Positions 12,174 to 24,654 of a stretch of DNA of 64,000 nt are shown piece by piece. Under the pieces are notes generated by a model. The model did not search any database. It was not told where the DNA came from and saw only the letters and a program-made list of their open reading frames with translations. The stretch is from positions 16,390,116 through 16,454,115 of the forward strand of contig NC_135997.1 of the NCBI RefSeq assembly GCF_048128805.1. The letters are read 5' to 3'. This DNA is from Centroberyx gerrardi (Eukaryota > Chordata > Actinopteri > Beryciformes > Berycidae). The position numbers and the translations under genes were made by a program. The first letter of the stretch is position 1. Every line of letters begins with the position of its first letter.

Positions 12174-13544
12174 AAGAGAGAGAGGATGAGGAGGAAGCAC
12201 TGAAATATATGTAAAGCATAATGCACGCAGCAAATGATTTTAATTGTACCTTTATGTCTGACCTGTACATAGAATTGAACCGTATCTTTATTTTACAACT
12301 GTGCAGGGACTGTTCCCAAAACTTGCCAGCAGAGGGCGCACAAAGCCTGTTCAGAAACTCCTTTCGCCTTTCTTTTTGAAACGCTTTTCTTTGTAAATGG
12401 CAACTCTACCTATGTTGTTTGTGATTAAAGATGTTATGGAAATGTGAATGAAGACATAGCAACATTTCCACAACAGAACCAAGTGGGGCTTAACAGTGCA
12501 ACATTGCGTAATTGAAAATAATATTTGATACTGAGGGGTCTGATAAATCACCACTATTGGCAAAACGGATGTGAAAAAGATCCCAGAAATGTTGTTTTGA
12601 TGGAAACTGAGTGGCATTAATCAGACGTAAGCACTGGATACTGTTGTTTGGATCTGTTGTTGGAGCCATGCTAATAGAGACAGTGATTAGCACCTGCCAG
12701 GCAACCAAGATCCAAGAGCATTGGTTGTGGATACAGTGTCCACCTTAATCTCCACTCTTTTCCTTTCGTGTAGGGTGGGGCTGAACGGCAGAAGCCAGTG
12801 AAAGTTAACGAGCATAAAGACCTGATGTGAGGGATGAGGGGGCTGCACAGGAGAGGCTCAGAGGGGTCGCTATGACTCACCAGGGTGGAAAAGGGGTGTT
12901 CTGCATAATGAAAGGCCCACTCTTTCTAGTCGCCCCGTGTGTTTATTTTCACACCCAAAATACCGAATCCATACAGAAAAAGAAATCCATCCTTTCTCCC
13001 CGTCTGACGGCGATGGCAACCATATCCACAGCAGCGGACATAATCTAAATAATGCACTGGTTGTTAATCCCTCTGTTCTGAGGACCGAGCACGCGCCCTT
13101 TGTTAAAAAATGTTCATGCCTTCACTTACAGGAATTAAGGTTACCTAAATAGTGACGTGTTCTCTTTCCATCAGAGGCTGTACCAGCTTCAGTAACATGA
13201 GCTATTAGTCTGTACCCAATCACTGGGGGAATCACCGATATTCTCAGAAGTTATATAACATTATATAATCACTTCAAGTTAAGTGGTACAGTTTAATTGG
13301 AAGCAAAAGAGCTGCTTCCTCACAGGGTGGAAGTCTTCTCAGAGTTTACATTTCACTGACAGCATACATGTGCTTGGCTTATGCTCTTGTCGGCCGTATA
13401 CATTAGATCATATAGATCAGCCTGGTTCCTTTCAACTTTGTGCTGCCATGGCATGAGGGCAAGATGCTTTGTAAAACTATTACACTACAAAAACTATGCA
13501 CATAAATACATTTTGTGGAGAAGTTATTCATACATATGCATCAT

Positions 13545-13815
13545 GGCAAGAAGGTCCCGGGTTTGATTCCTGCCCCGGGTCCTTTCTGGGTGGAGTGTGC
13601 ATGTTCTCCCCGTGTTCGCGGGGGTTTCCTCTGGGTGCGCCAAAAACATGCAAATCAGGTGGATCGGAGACCCATAGTACAAATGTGAATGTCTGTCTAT
13701 CTGTGATGGACTGGTGACCTGTCCAGATGGTTTCCCTGCCATTTGCCCAATGTATGCTGGGATAGGCTACAGCGCCCTGTGACCTTGAATAGGAATAAGC
13801 GGGACAATGAATGAA
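13545..13815 (+). mobile_element. Teleost retroposon 3' tail
   Basis: It contains phrases found in thousands of fish retroposon copies: gtcctttctgggtggagtgt, gcatgttctccccgtgtt, ggactggtgacctgtccag and gggataggctacagcgccc. It ends in a short ATGA-type tandem tail. It is most likely a 5'-truncated non-LTR element; the exact family is not assigned. Confidence 0.75.
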
Positions 13816-14459
13816 TGAAATTATGGTAGACATTGATGTGTTTCTCAGTCAATTGAATGTATTCTCTATGTTTTACCTGACTGATATTCAAGGAAATGCC
13901 CATCTTTTCCTTCATGGTTGGAATGGGATGCTGGCTGGTGAGGAAAAGCTATTTTTCGATATAGTGGGAGAGGCTGCGGGGCTGCACTCTCCTCTATCTG
14001 TTGCCCTCCTGTCTCAAGTGCTGTCGCCTCCCTGCTGCATGTACTACAGCTGGACTTTTCCACATCACTTCACCTTTGTCCTCAAAGCTTTCCTGGCTGA
14101 ACAAAATCAAAGTGAATTTAGATCAAACTTGTGGCCCTCACAGCACAAAAGTGGGTCTTCCAGCTTGCCCATCATCATCTCTGATACACAGCCAGCCTTT
14201 GCAATTCTGCTGTAGCCATGTCTGCACCTTCAGATTGCTCCGCCCTTGGCTCTGGGTTGTGTCTGAGATTTAGGTTAAGTGATTTGTGTTGACCTGCATT
14301 CATCGTTAGGAGGAGAGGGAGGATTGAGAAGTAAAATCTGTTTCCTCCTGTGGAAGGAAACTTGGAAACAAGAACATGACTGGAAAGTGTGCATAATGGG
14401 CATTCCTTCTGTAAACAAATGTATTCTCCATGTAATCTCTCTTCTTCAGGCAGAAATAA

Positions 14460-14535
14460 AACACAGCATGATATGTAATAATCTCAATGGGACTACCTTG
14501 TTGAATAAAGGTTAAATAAATATATAAATAAACGA
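14460..14535 (+). mobile_element. LINE-like 3' tail
   Basis: The run atctcaatgggactaccttg followed by aataaaggttaaataaatat resembles the 3' end of teleost L2/CR1-type LINEs. A second, closer match sits at 48955-49025. Only the tail is recognisable. Confidence 0.55.
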
Positions 14536-15053
14536 ACTATGCACACTGATCAAAATGTCTGTAGATGCACCATCATTAGACAGCTAAGCCATGTTTCACT
14601 GTCCTCCCTGAGGATGATGTTGTGTTAGTATTAAAAAGGCAAAACAAAAGATGGGACCATACAAAGCGGCACACAACCCAGCATTGACACCATGCAATGC
14701 ACATCATAGGAGGAGGATGCGAGAGACAAGCAACCAAACAATAGAGCAATAGAGTAAAAAAACACATTAAAGCAGATAAGCACGTCACAAAATATAAAGA
14801 AAGTAGCAGTATCAGTTAACATGTTTACAAGCAGGCGATTCACCATCACTACAAAGTAATGATTAGGCAAAAAATAAGTAAATATAAATGTTGGAGGGGG
14901 TGAGGAGTTGAACTGGGAATGTTCACGCACTCTTGTCTATTTGAATTGTCAAATAATTGGCCTTGTTCATGGACTGACTTTACTGTCAGTGTAGTATCAA
15001 AGATGCGTTTGGTTGCTACCTGAGTTGACTCTCCTCAGAACACAGAGGAAAAT

Positions 15054-15197
<144 letters not shown>

Positions 15198-17929
15198 CCA
15201 CTCAAACTATTAAGTAGGCTTTTAAAGCGAGAACATGAGATAGTTGATAATGGGCTCCTTCTCATGCTCAGGTTTCATTGTTTGTCACTGTTAAGAGGTT
15301 CAACGGTGACACTGCTACTGCTGCTGTGATGCTGGTTTCTTTCCCAGGGGCCTGCTGTGCTGGCGGTCTATTGATCTGTCAAGCCCAGCAGAGAGCGCAC
15401 CGATCTGTGCTAAAAAGTGAACAACTCAAACCCTCAGCAGTCAATATCATCCTCCACATCCTGAGTGAGAGGAGTGCAGAGCCAGGGATTTTATCTGCGG
15501 CGGTACTGTACTGACCCCGTCCTTTTGTGCTACAATATACAAACCCTTCATATCAGTTCCGTTTTCCACTGCGCCGACCAGCTGTCTGTTGTGGAGTGTT
15601 TGGACCCCGACACTGCCAAACATTTTGGAGCTACTTGGCCATCTACGGGCGTATAAACTTACCATTGTGTAATCTCTAAATGCTGAAGAGTGAGACCTGC
15701 TTGTCTTGGTTCGCTCTACTGAAGCGCACGACGTATCCATGCTGCAGTGTTATGGGATTATGTTAGTGTGGAAACGGCAGTGGGAAAAACGAGCCACGTC
15801 ACCAAGGCTGAATAATTTCCTCTGACCATGAAACGTTGACATCATCAAGTCAGAGGTGATTAAAATCAAACATCCATCTCTCCAAGTTATGAAATCACTG
15901 TCTAGCTGCTTTTCATTAAAGTCATAAGAACCTTGTATTTTACCATCAGAAGCACCAAAAGTGGCACGTAAACAGCATACAGTACAGATTACTCGAAAAC
16001 CTACTGTACTGTACGAGACGCCTTTCTAAAAATTCAGAGAATGAAATGTAAGAACAATATTGTGGTCAGTCCCATTTTCTAATCTGCGGGATAGTACGGG
16101 CACATCCCCACAGCCCACAAAAACAACAGTAAATATTTCAGAGTCAGTAAGAAAAAGGGCAATTATGATCCTGCTAGAGCCTTGGAAAGAGTGACAGGCC
16201 GACCAAGGAAGAGGGAAAGAAAGAGACAGAGAGATTGAAGATGCAATAGAGAAAAAGAGAAGTCGTGGGTCAACAGTTTGCAGCCAGAAGACTGAAAAGC
16301 CCGGAGGCCACGATGGAACAAGATGACTTAGCTGCTGTCATTGCTCTTCTCCGGTGCCCAGAAAGGCAGGAAACATGGCTTACAAGACCTCCAACAGTGG
16401 GATAGGAACCTAAATGCTGCTGACTCCAGTTCAGCACTGCCACACTGCTCTCGTCTCTTACAACCAGGGATTTTCCATAGTAGCCCTCACACTAAGCCTC
16501 GCGCAGCTCTGAGTGTCTCTAACTACGTATGTCAAAGCAGCGAGAAAATGGGATGATGATATGACTACTGAACATCTACTTCTGACTGGTAGTACTAAGT
16601 AGCTGTAGCACTAATAACACTTCAGGGCATTAATTACATTTTGCACCATTTTTTGATAACAGTGATTTCTTGCGATGCCCTCTCCAACATTATCCTTTCA
16701 CATGATTCCATGATAGGAGGAGAGGAACTAAGCATTGTTAATCATGCATATTCATCATATACTAAACACGTCTGTTAGCCGGTGAAGAGAGACAGTACGT
16801 GTCTTTCTCTCCGACCAGGCCAGCGCAGTCCATCATCCAGATGTTTTCACTTCTCTCTCAGGTAGCTGAGACCGACAGCAGTCTTCTTTGTGTTATGGAT
16901 TTATGACAGGAAACCGCTCTACCTAAATATAGCCGTGCAGAGAGCTGCTCTCTCCGTGGCCTGAATTTCAATCAGGGACCCTGTAAAGAGAGGCGACCAC
17001 AGGTAACACTTGAAGGTTGAACAGGCAGTTCAAGTTTGAAGCACGAGTAATTACTGTAGCATTAAAGCAATGTTAGGAAAGATCATTTCTGTTGCCAGTC
17101 CTCCACAAATCATCTTCTTTGAGAGTCATTTTGAAAACCTCTTTCTTTACGGTGAAGCAGAACAAAGGAAAGATGCATTCAACCCTCAAATCAGTCCAAA
17201 TTGTTTGCAGACTTCAGGAGCAAAAGGAATGTCTGGTTCTAGTCCTCTGAAAGACTCTGTACTGTACTTTCCAGTAATTTTACACCATTTAAGTGACAGA
17301 GACAGAGACGAAAAGTGGGATGCTCGAGCAAACTTAGGCTTTAAAAGCTGCTCTACGCTTCGATCAGTGAACTATAAAGTGGAACTCTGTGATCCTTACT
17401 AGAGCTCTGTGGTCCAAATGCAGTATATAAAATGGCCTCAAATGCCCCTTTATCTTGAACATCCCTAAGCAAACTTTTATGGGCCCTTTTATGAGTGGTC
17501 CAGGTCTCTAGTTTGGGCGTATAAAGTTTCACGAGGCTGTTATAATCCTTGAGGTCTCGCCAGGTCACTTTATACAACAAGGTAAAACAACAAAAAATGG
17601 TTCTTTATGTTTCACTGACCTTGCAATTGAACACAATACATTAGGCTTTTTGGAAGGGAGAGGATCTCAGGTGTCCAACCATTTTCTGCTTATGGTGTGG
17701 AAAGACAGTTTGTGGTCCACAGCTTGGAACTTTTTTTTTTAATGGCAAGACTATATCCAAATGACCCCCCACTTATGTTGACAAATTCAAAAAAATGAAT
17801 GCGAGGCCTCAAGATTTTTATTTGAGCCATGATTTACACTGCTGTGATAACCCATGAGGTCATTGTAGGTCATTTTAGATAACGAGTTCAGACTGAGAAC
17901 AACAGGTCTTACCATGGTCTTGGGGTTCC

Positions 17930-17942
17930 TGACCTTTGACCT
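17930..17942 (-). promoter_or_regulatory. Perfect DR1 motif downstream of hnf4b
   Basis: TGACCT-T-TGACCT, i.e. AGGTCA-A-AGGTCA on the minus strand, is the textbook DR1 bound by HNF4, RXR and PPAR-type receptors. It lies 6.3 kb past the hnf4b stop in otherwise featureless DNA. Function is inferred only. Confidence 0.3.
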
Positions 17943-19222
17943 CTTAGATAATCGCTTAAGGACACAGGTTAGATTACTATAAAGGTGAAAGTCTCACAGT
18001 CTCCTGTTCCCCACTGAGAATAAACAGTCACCTATATGTATGGGTTTTCAAATGGTTTTAACAATGGTGAAATATCTCTGTGATTCATATTATCATAGAG
18101 ACCAGTCAATGATGGAGTTGGAATAAATCATGGTGACATCATACTGATAATCTCCGTTTCCACTCTCAGTCAAACATAATTTTCAGGAATCGCATAGCGC
18201 CCCTGTGCAGCTGTGGTCCATGACTCACTTTCGGAGTATTTAGAAAATAAGACTACGTAGATGCAAAGTGGAAGTTCCGGTACACTGAAAATATTTCCTT
18301 ATAAACAAAAGTTGTTTTTTTTCAGTGTTTATTATAATTCAATCTGCAATAAAACAAAGGCTTTTGTATTACTATCAGATGCCCCCGGAGGAGCTGCTCA
18401 GTGGCCAACAGTAGAAGACTGTGACTGGACAGAAGGGGTGTGGAGAGATGCAACTCTTTGTATTTGTATCTGTATTTGTTCAACCAATAATATTATTTGT
18501 ATTTGAATAAAACTAGAAGTGGGCAGGGCTTAAACGGTAAGTGCATCTATGGTGTTGAGTGAAATGTTAAAAATCCCCATAAATTGTTGAGCTATTACAG
18601 CATAAACTCACGGTTTTACAAAGACCTATTAATAATAATGAAATATAAAAACAGATAATTTGCTGTATTTAACAAACAACAACCTAGATGTTAACCATAA
18701 ACATAGGCTTTTATAAACATAAAAAATCTCCACACTGGATTTATTGTATGCTAGTATGAACTACATGAATGAATGAAAGGTTAAAATTAATAATATTAAT
18801 AACAAATTTCTGGTGATTCAGGGCTGGATGCATCGGTCCCCACTGTTGGCCCATGTCTCCTATTATACTGTAAGTGTATACGGAGATCCCTGCCAAAAGC
18901 ATATCAGGCGCAGAGAGGGCGTTCACAGAGGGCATGGATCATTAGAGTTGCCTCTGAACTCTAAACTAACTCTCTGTTTAACGCAGTTCAGAATCTGCTG
19001 CTGTGTTGACCTGCACGGTTTGTGCGGCCTGGGGATTTCTGAGCAAAAGCGTATGGCACGGTTCAGACAGAGAGGGGTGACTTGGGGACGCAGGAACAGC
19101 TGTGTTTACTAGGACAAGGCAGAGCCTCTTCCTTATTTACTTTCCAGCAAGTCCACAATGCACAGTTTCAGCCAGACTAGTTACTCCACTTATGAATGAG
19201 TTGTACAAAGTAGGGCAGTCAA

Positions 19223-19224
<2 letters not shown>

Positions 19225-19258
<34 letters not shown>
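19225..19258 (+). repeat. (CA)n microsatellite
   Basis: A pure CA run in the intergenic region, with no neighbouring gene. Confidence 0.93.
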
Positions 19259-19260
<2 letters not shown>

Positions 19261-20599
19261 GTGGATGGCCCCTGGGGTTGTGTGATGCAGTTTAAGAAGG
19301 AGAGTTTGGATGAGAGGCGAGAAACTTTTGCAAGAGCTGTTTCCTTGTGAATGTGGTAGGGGAGGCCTCAGCGCACCTGGTTACATAGAGACACTCCAGT
19401 GGGACAAAACCTCAGCACAACCCCTCACAACACGGGTTTTTCCACTGCAGGAAAGCACACTGTGAAAAGCACCGTTTTTACACAATATACAGAGAAATTA
19501 AGGGCACGAGATCATCTTTTCTGTATGGGATGTTACTGTAGTGTTCCCTTTGGTGTGTACAGTCTTCCAATATGTGCATTAGTCTCCCTAAATCAATGCA
19601 ACATGTAAATTTATATCATGGTTTAGGAGGCATTCCAATTTGGTCACTGGTGCTGGGTTTCCTGAACGTCAAATGTGATGGAGCTAGCATTAAAATGCTG
19701 TGGTCTGGGTGCATCGGGTATACAGCTGGAGAGCAGACGTGGCGTCTAACAGCGAGTGAAGCGGTTGGTCTTTTCCTCACACTCTGAACCCGCGGATTAT
19801 AAAGTCTCTGGAGAGTTAAATAAAATATGAATGACTTTCTCTGAGTGCCATTTGAAGGTCACTGCTCCTCAATCCCTAATAGTGAGGATAAGGAAGAGCA
19901 TACACAAATGTCAGAAGTTGCAATCTAAGTTCAGCAACAAACAGCTGTGTGGCAGTCAAACCAAATTGAGATGATTTTAGATTTCACACCTGGCACTTTC
20001 AAAGGTAAACCCTAATCTCTCTGCCTCAGAAATAACCTGGTCCTGGACCTGGCTTACCACCGATAACACTGTTCTTACCCAAACATACACAGTGTGCCCT
20101 GATTTAGCTGCACACCTCCTTTCAACACTTACCAGTGCCAAAGCAGGATGGTTACCTACGACTCCGGGAACCTCACCAGGGAAAATAGAACTAAATCAAC
20201 TCTTTATTTGTACAGATGATTTAGCTACAGTACAGAACAAAAAACATTAAATCCTCTCTGGCGAATTTTTTGAACTTTGCAAGAGAAAGAGCCTTCTTAT
20301 CATATCTACTAGTACTAATATGAGGCTGTCATCTGGGATAATGTCAGGACTTCTATAATCAAAAGGATAATATTATAAGATTTAACCATTTGGTTTTGAC
20401 TGTTTTCAGAAGATGAGGAAAATGTCTATTCTGTACATCTGGTTTTCTTTTTTAGATGTCTCACATAGGATGAGGGGCACATTTTATTTGAATCACAAAC
20501 TTAACTTGACATTTTGTCTCCAGTGTAAAACAAAACTTTCCATGAAGTTAATCAGTAATCAGTGTTTATGCCATCTGGGCCTCCAGGCTCCGGAGCGTC

Positions 20600-21130
20600 C
20601 AGGAGCTTAGGCTGTCAAAATCTTCTAAATCATATCTTAAAACAGATTTGGTAGACATGTTGTTATGTGGCTGGTTTTACTTTTGTCTGTTTTATTTCTA
20701 CTGTATTTGGAATGCCTGTTTTATTCCTTTATAGTTTTGTTTTTAATTCATGTCTGTCTTTTTACTGTTTGACTGATTGTACTTTAATTTGTTATTGCTT
20801 TTATTGTCGGTAAAGCTCTTTGCAACTCTCTGAAGTGGTAGTAGTAGTAGTAGACTAGCAGTTGAAATGGCTTTTCAAAGAAGACGTTTTTATTTTGGAG
20901 AGATTTTTGAAGCGAGCCTGGAAAAACAGGCAGAATATTTTGTACCCCTAGGTTTTACGTATATGTTTGGTTGATATAGATCCTGTTTGTTGACTGCTTG
21001 GGTCACCAGTTTTTGGAAAAAGACACTCAAATAAAATCTAAAATCAATCAAATCACATCAAGTAGTGGTAGTAGTAGTAGCAGTAGTAGCTGAAGCAGTA
21101 GTAAATATAGTAGTAATATAAACACCACAG
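20600..21130 (+). mobile_element. LINE-like 3' remnant with (GTA)n arrays
   Basis: A T-rich stretch ending in ggtaaagctctttgcaactc resembles a common fish LINE 3' end. It is followed by two clusters of TAG/GTA trinucleotides near 20840 and 21062. The family is not assigned. Confidence 0.45.
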
Positions 21131-22740
21131 CATCGCAACACAAACAGTATCACTCAAACAATTTATTCTTTGCAAAAAATGAAAACAAATTTTGGGAAAT
21201 ATGAAGCAATTTGTTAGCTGGACGGACTACAGACACACAAGACTGTTTACTGCCTTCTTTTCCATGTTACATAATCACTTGAGAGACTCATTAATTCTGA
21301 GGAGAGAATGATAGATGGCACAAAGATAGAGCATATCCAGGACAGCAGAATCCACAAAAGTACTGAAGCTGCCAATGCTAAATAAAAGTTATGTTATTTT
21401 TCCTGGGAAGGGCTTATGGCTGCAGAGCAATGGAAAGAAGAAAGCAGGAAGAGGATGACAGACGTTGAAAAAGAAAATCATAGTGGGATGACATGAAGAT
21501 GAAAGAAAGAGTATTTATCAAATTAACTGCTTGCTTTTATTCAAGAACTTGAATATTACATTTTTGGAAGATTTTGTATTTTTATTCCACTATATTTCAA
21601 AGGAAATTACTTTAGTTATTAGTTAGATGGAAGAAGAAAGTTTTACCTACAAAATAAAGGTTTATAAAAATGATGAACGTTTAGATCCACAGTGCCATCG
21701 CCTCATAACCTCTGGAATTTCAGACACTGGGGATTGAATGCTGCAATGTAATTAAATATGAAACAGGTCATATACAATGTATACTTATATTTTCTATATG
21801 CACATACACTTTTCACACTTACAGTATTGTACTTGAAATGCAGCCAAGGAAGTGCATCTCACCTGAACTGTCTATGCCCCTGTACATCTCTCTATTTTGG
21901 GGTTACTTTGCCAGCTATAAAATTACAACTCTAGCATGTAATGGTGAATTCAAAATTTTAATCAACCTAATTGGATAGAATTCATGCATTTAGATCAATA
22001 ATGGAATTTTTGATCACTTTCAACTTCACTGATCTTACTAAATGCATTTGATACATTAATCAAACAAGTTTAATATCAATGATTGACATGTCATTATGCG
22101 TATCTCTATGTTTTATTTTCTTGTAAACAGTGAGAGAGAGTGCAGTGAAGGGGTTAAACCACTACATCTCTCTGGTGACTGGTCACATACTATCTATCTG
22201 GTCAGTGTCCCTGTCTGTGGCTGAGTCTCATTCCAAATTCAGCTCTGTGCCAAGACACTGTCGGATTCACAAATACCAAAGAACTCAGATCCGTCCACAA
22301 ATATGTATGTATCTGCAAATATGTATCTGCATTGTGGGATGTGTATTTGTATGTATTCAGAGGTTGCATGTATAATATTGGACTTGTAAGTGTAATGCAA
22401 GATGTTTTATCTGTAATGAAAGCAACATTTGTAATGCAGATTGCATCTGTGTTGAGATATTTTTCCATATCTACAAAAGAAGTTGAAGCTGTATAGAAAC
22501 ATTGAAGCTTTGAGGCTTGTTTAAACTTTGTAGTGTACTATGATACACATATCACGTTTTAAACCTATGTTGGTATGACTTTGTCGGTAGTAAGCTGTCC
22601 CTAAAGTGTATATGGCACTGTGGCTTTCTTTTTCTTTCTTTTTTTTAAAAATCTTTATTGGCCCAGAGGAGGAAAGCTGCCTTGGCTTCAATGTGTTGCA
22701 GAGAGGTGCTCATTGGAAGTTGGGGTGTTCAGACAAGAGC

Positions 22741-22809
22741 AATGAAGACAAATAAATCCAAGGCACTCCTCTGTTACAGAGGAGTGCCTTGGATTTGTTT
22801 TTCTTCATT
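22741..22809. repeat. Near-perfect 69-base inverted repeat
   Basis: Two arms of about 33 bases (22741-22773 and 22777-22809) are complementary apart from two mismatches, with a 3-base loop. The centre reads AGGAGTGCCTT opposite AAGGCACTCCT. No gene is nearby. It could be a tiny MITE or a template-switch product. Confidence 0.9.
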
Positions 22810-23625
22810 GCGCTTCACTTTATAATTGTATGAGACAAATCAAGTCTCCAACTACAAAGTCAGAAAAAGCACAGAACACAAAAATACACAAGAAACAGAA
22901 GTTTAAACAGTCAACGACCAATATCACTTGCCTTGTAGATCCATAGTGATCACTCACATTCAGTTTTTACTTGAATACATTTTGATGACTTAGACTAAAC
23001 AACTTCCAACATTTAAACAACAAATGAACCTTGATGTTTTTTTTTAATGTATCCTGGGCCTTGATTTGAGGGTGAGATTGACCAACAAAGTTGCTTGTGT
23101 ATTGCAGAAGAATGCATAACATAGACCAGATCAAGGTCTGCATGAGCAATGACCTTATTCCTGTTATGAAAGACTGTGTTACCATTGTTTGTTATGTGTC
23201 AGAGCGAGGTATGACCTTTTGTTATGTTCTCAAGAAATACATGAGTAAATGTGTAGTTAATAAAAGAAAAGCCTGCATGTTAGTGATCGCAATGGATCCC
23301 TGGAGCAACTGACATTGGTGGAATTACCCCATATGGAGATATGTGCACGAAAAAGAGCAACTGCTCTCCCACATTTCACTTTATTGTGTGTACAATTGTG
23401 AAATCAAGACTTCTAAGTACTACTTATTGAAACCATTTCTTCTTTTACTGAAGTAAATTATCTGAGTAGTTCGGTAACACTTAACTTAGAGTGGCCTTAT
23501 TCCAGTGTATTAACCTGTGTATTAACCTATAAAAAAGTGTGTGTAGGTACTTGATGAAAATCTCCTTACTACATTATGTAGGCCTACTTACAACAATGCA
23601 ACTGTTCTAATGGGGTCCTACGAAA

Positions 23626-23710
23626 CACCGCATAGTACCGCATAATATTGCATAATACCGCATACTACTGCATACTACTGCCTAATACCGCATAATACCG
23701 CATAGTACCC
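23626..23710 (+). repeat. CCGCATARTA minisatellite
   Basis: About nine degenerate copies of a 9-10-base unit, variants of ccgcataatacc, lie in the left arm of fold-back element A. The right arm has only one copy (about 24911-24923), so the array expanded after the arms formed. Confidence 0.8.
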
Positions 23711-24365
23711 TATGCGCACACGGGAGAAGTTTGCCTTGAGGGCTTTCTCCAAGAAAGGCTTTCTGACAGAAATCCAGCCCCTTTCTTCCGGCAGCCAATA
23801 GAATCAAACGAAGTTTCAGCTAATGACATGCAGCTTTCTTCTGCACCAAACATCCCGCTCGCTACCGGATTCCAGGCTCATTCATTCGTAAGTTGTCTTA
23901 AAGCTAGGGTAGGCAATTTATTTTTATTTTTGGTTAGGGTTAGGGTTTGGTTGTATTTGTTGAAATTCTCTTAACATCCTGACAGTTATCAATAAATCAA
24001 ATGCTCTGTGAAAAAAAAAAGAAAAAATCCAGTCTCTGTGGCTGTCCCAGGCCCTGTAATCAGCCACTCCAAAATCTCAGGAGGACCGGGCATTAACAAC
24101 CAATCAGGGCAGCTCTTCCGCAAGGAGGCGTCCCGCCCCTACCTGTCAATCACACGTGCACGGTCTAGTCCTGAAAACAAATATATCCACAGAAGAGATT
24201 AGGTGAAACAGCCATAAATCCAAACACTGGGACTGGAATAAACCTGTTGTGTAAGGAAGCCAGTTATTTTCCCCACTGCACAAGACATCATCAGCCAGGA
24301 GCCACATTCAGGTCAGTCAATTGGTGTTAGGAAGCTACGTAGCTATGGCGTTGACACTGTGGGAG

Positions 24366-24654
24366 CTAATCTATGTGTAAACAATATCTTTTTGCCAGCG
24401 AATATTTCAGTAACATCTAGACTGAGCTAGCAGATCTGTGTTTTGTATAACAGGTTTGGAATTTATCAAGTTTGCCCAGATGGCGTTCTCTCTCTAATAC
24501 AGAGTGAACCTAGCCTGACCTAGGTGTGTGTTTCTAACCGTAGTACTGACTAATCTACAAAAATAATTTTTGCTGGCAAATGTTTTAGTTACAACTAGAT
24601 TGAGCTAGCAGAACAGTGTTTTGCATGAAAGATTTGAATTTATTAAGTTTGCCC
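24366..24654 (+). repeat. Direct duplication inside element A
   Basis: Two diverged copies of about 110 bases, 24366-24477 and 24550-24654, share a start CTAATCTA, a middle GAGCTAGCAGA and an end AAGTTTGCCC. They sit in the unpaired centre of the fold-back element. Confidence 0.75.

Noticed and set aside
11891..12270. Leu-Ser-rich 100-residue frames
   Set aside because: Translation of the (GA)n/(CT)n microsatellite.
23626..23710. Possible CRISPR-like array
   Set aside because: Units of 9-10 bases are contiguous without spacers, and the host is a vertebrate; this is a minisatellite.
23932..23950. Telomere-like TTAGGG repeats
   Set aside because: Only two full TTAGGG units with flanking partial units inside fold-back element A; too short for an interstitial telomere.
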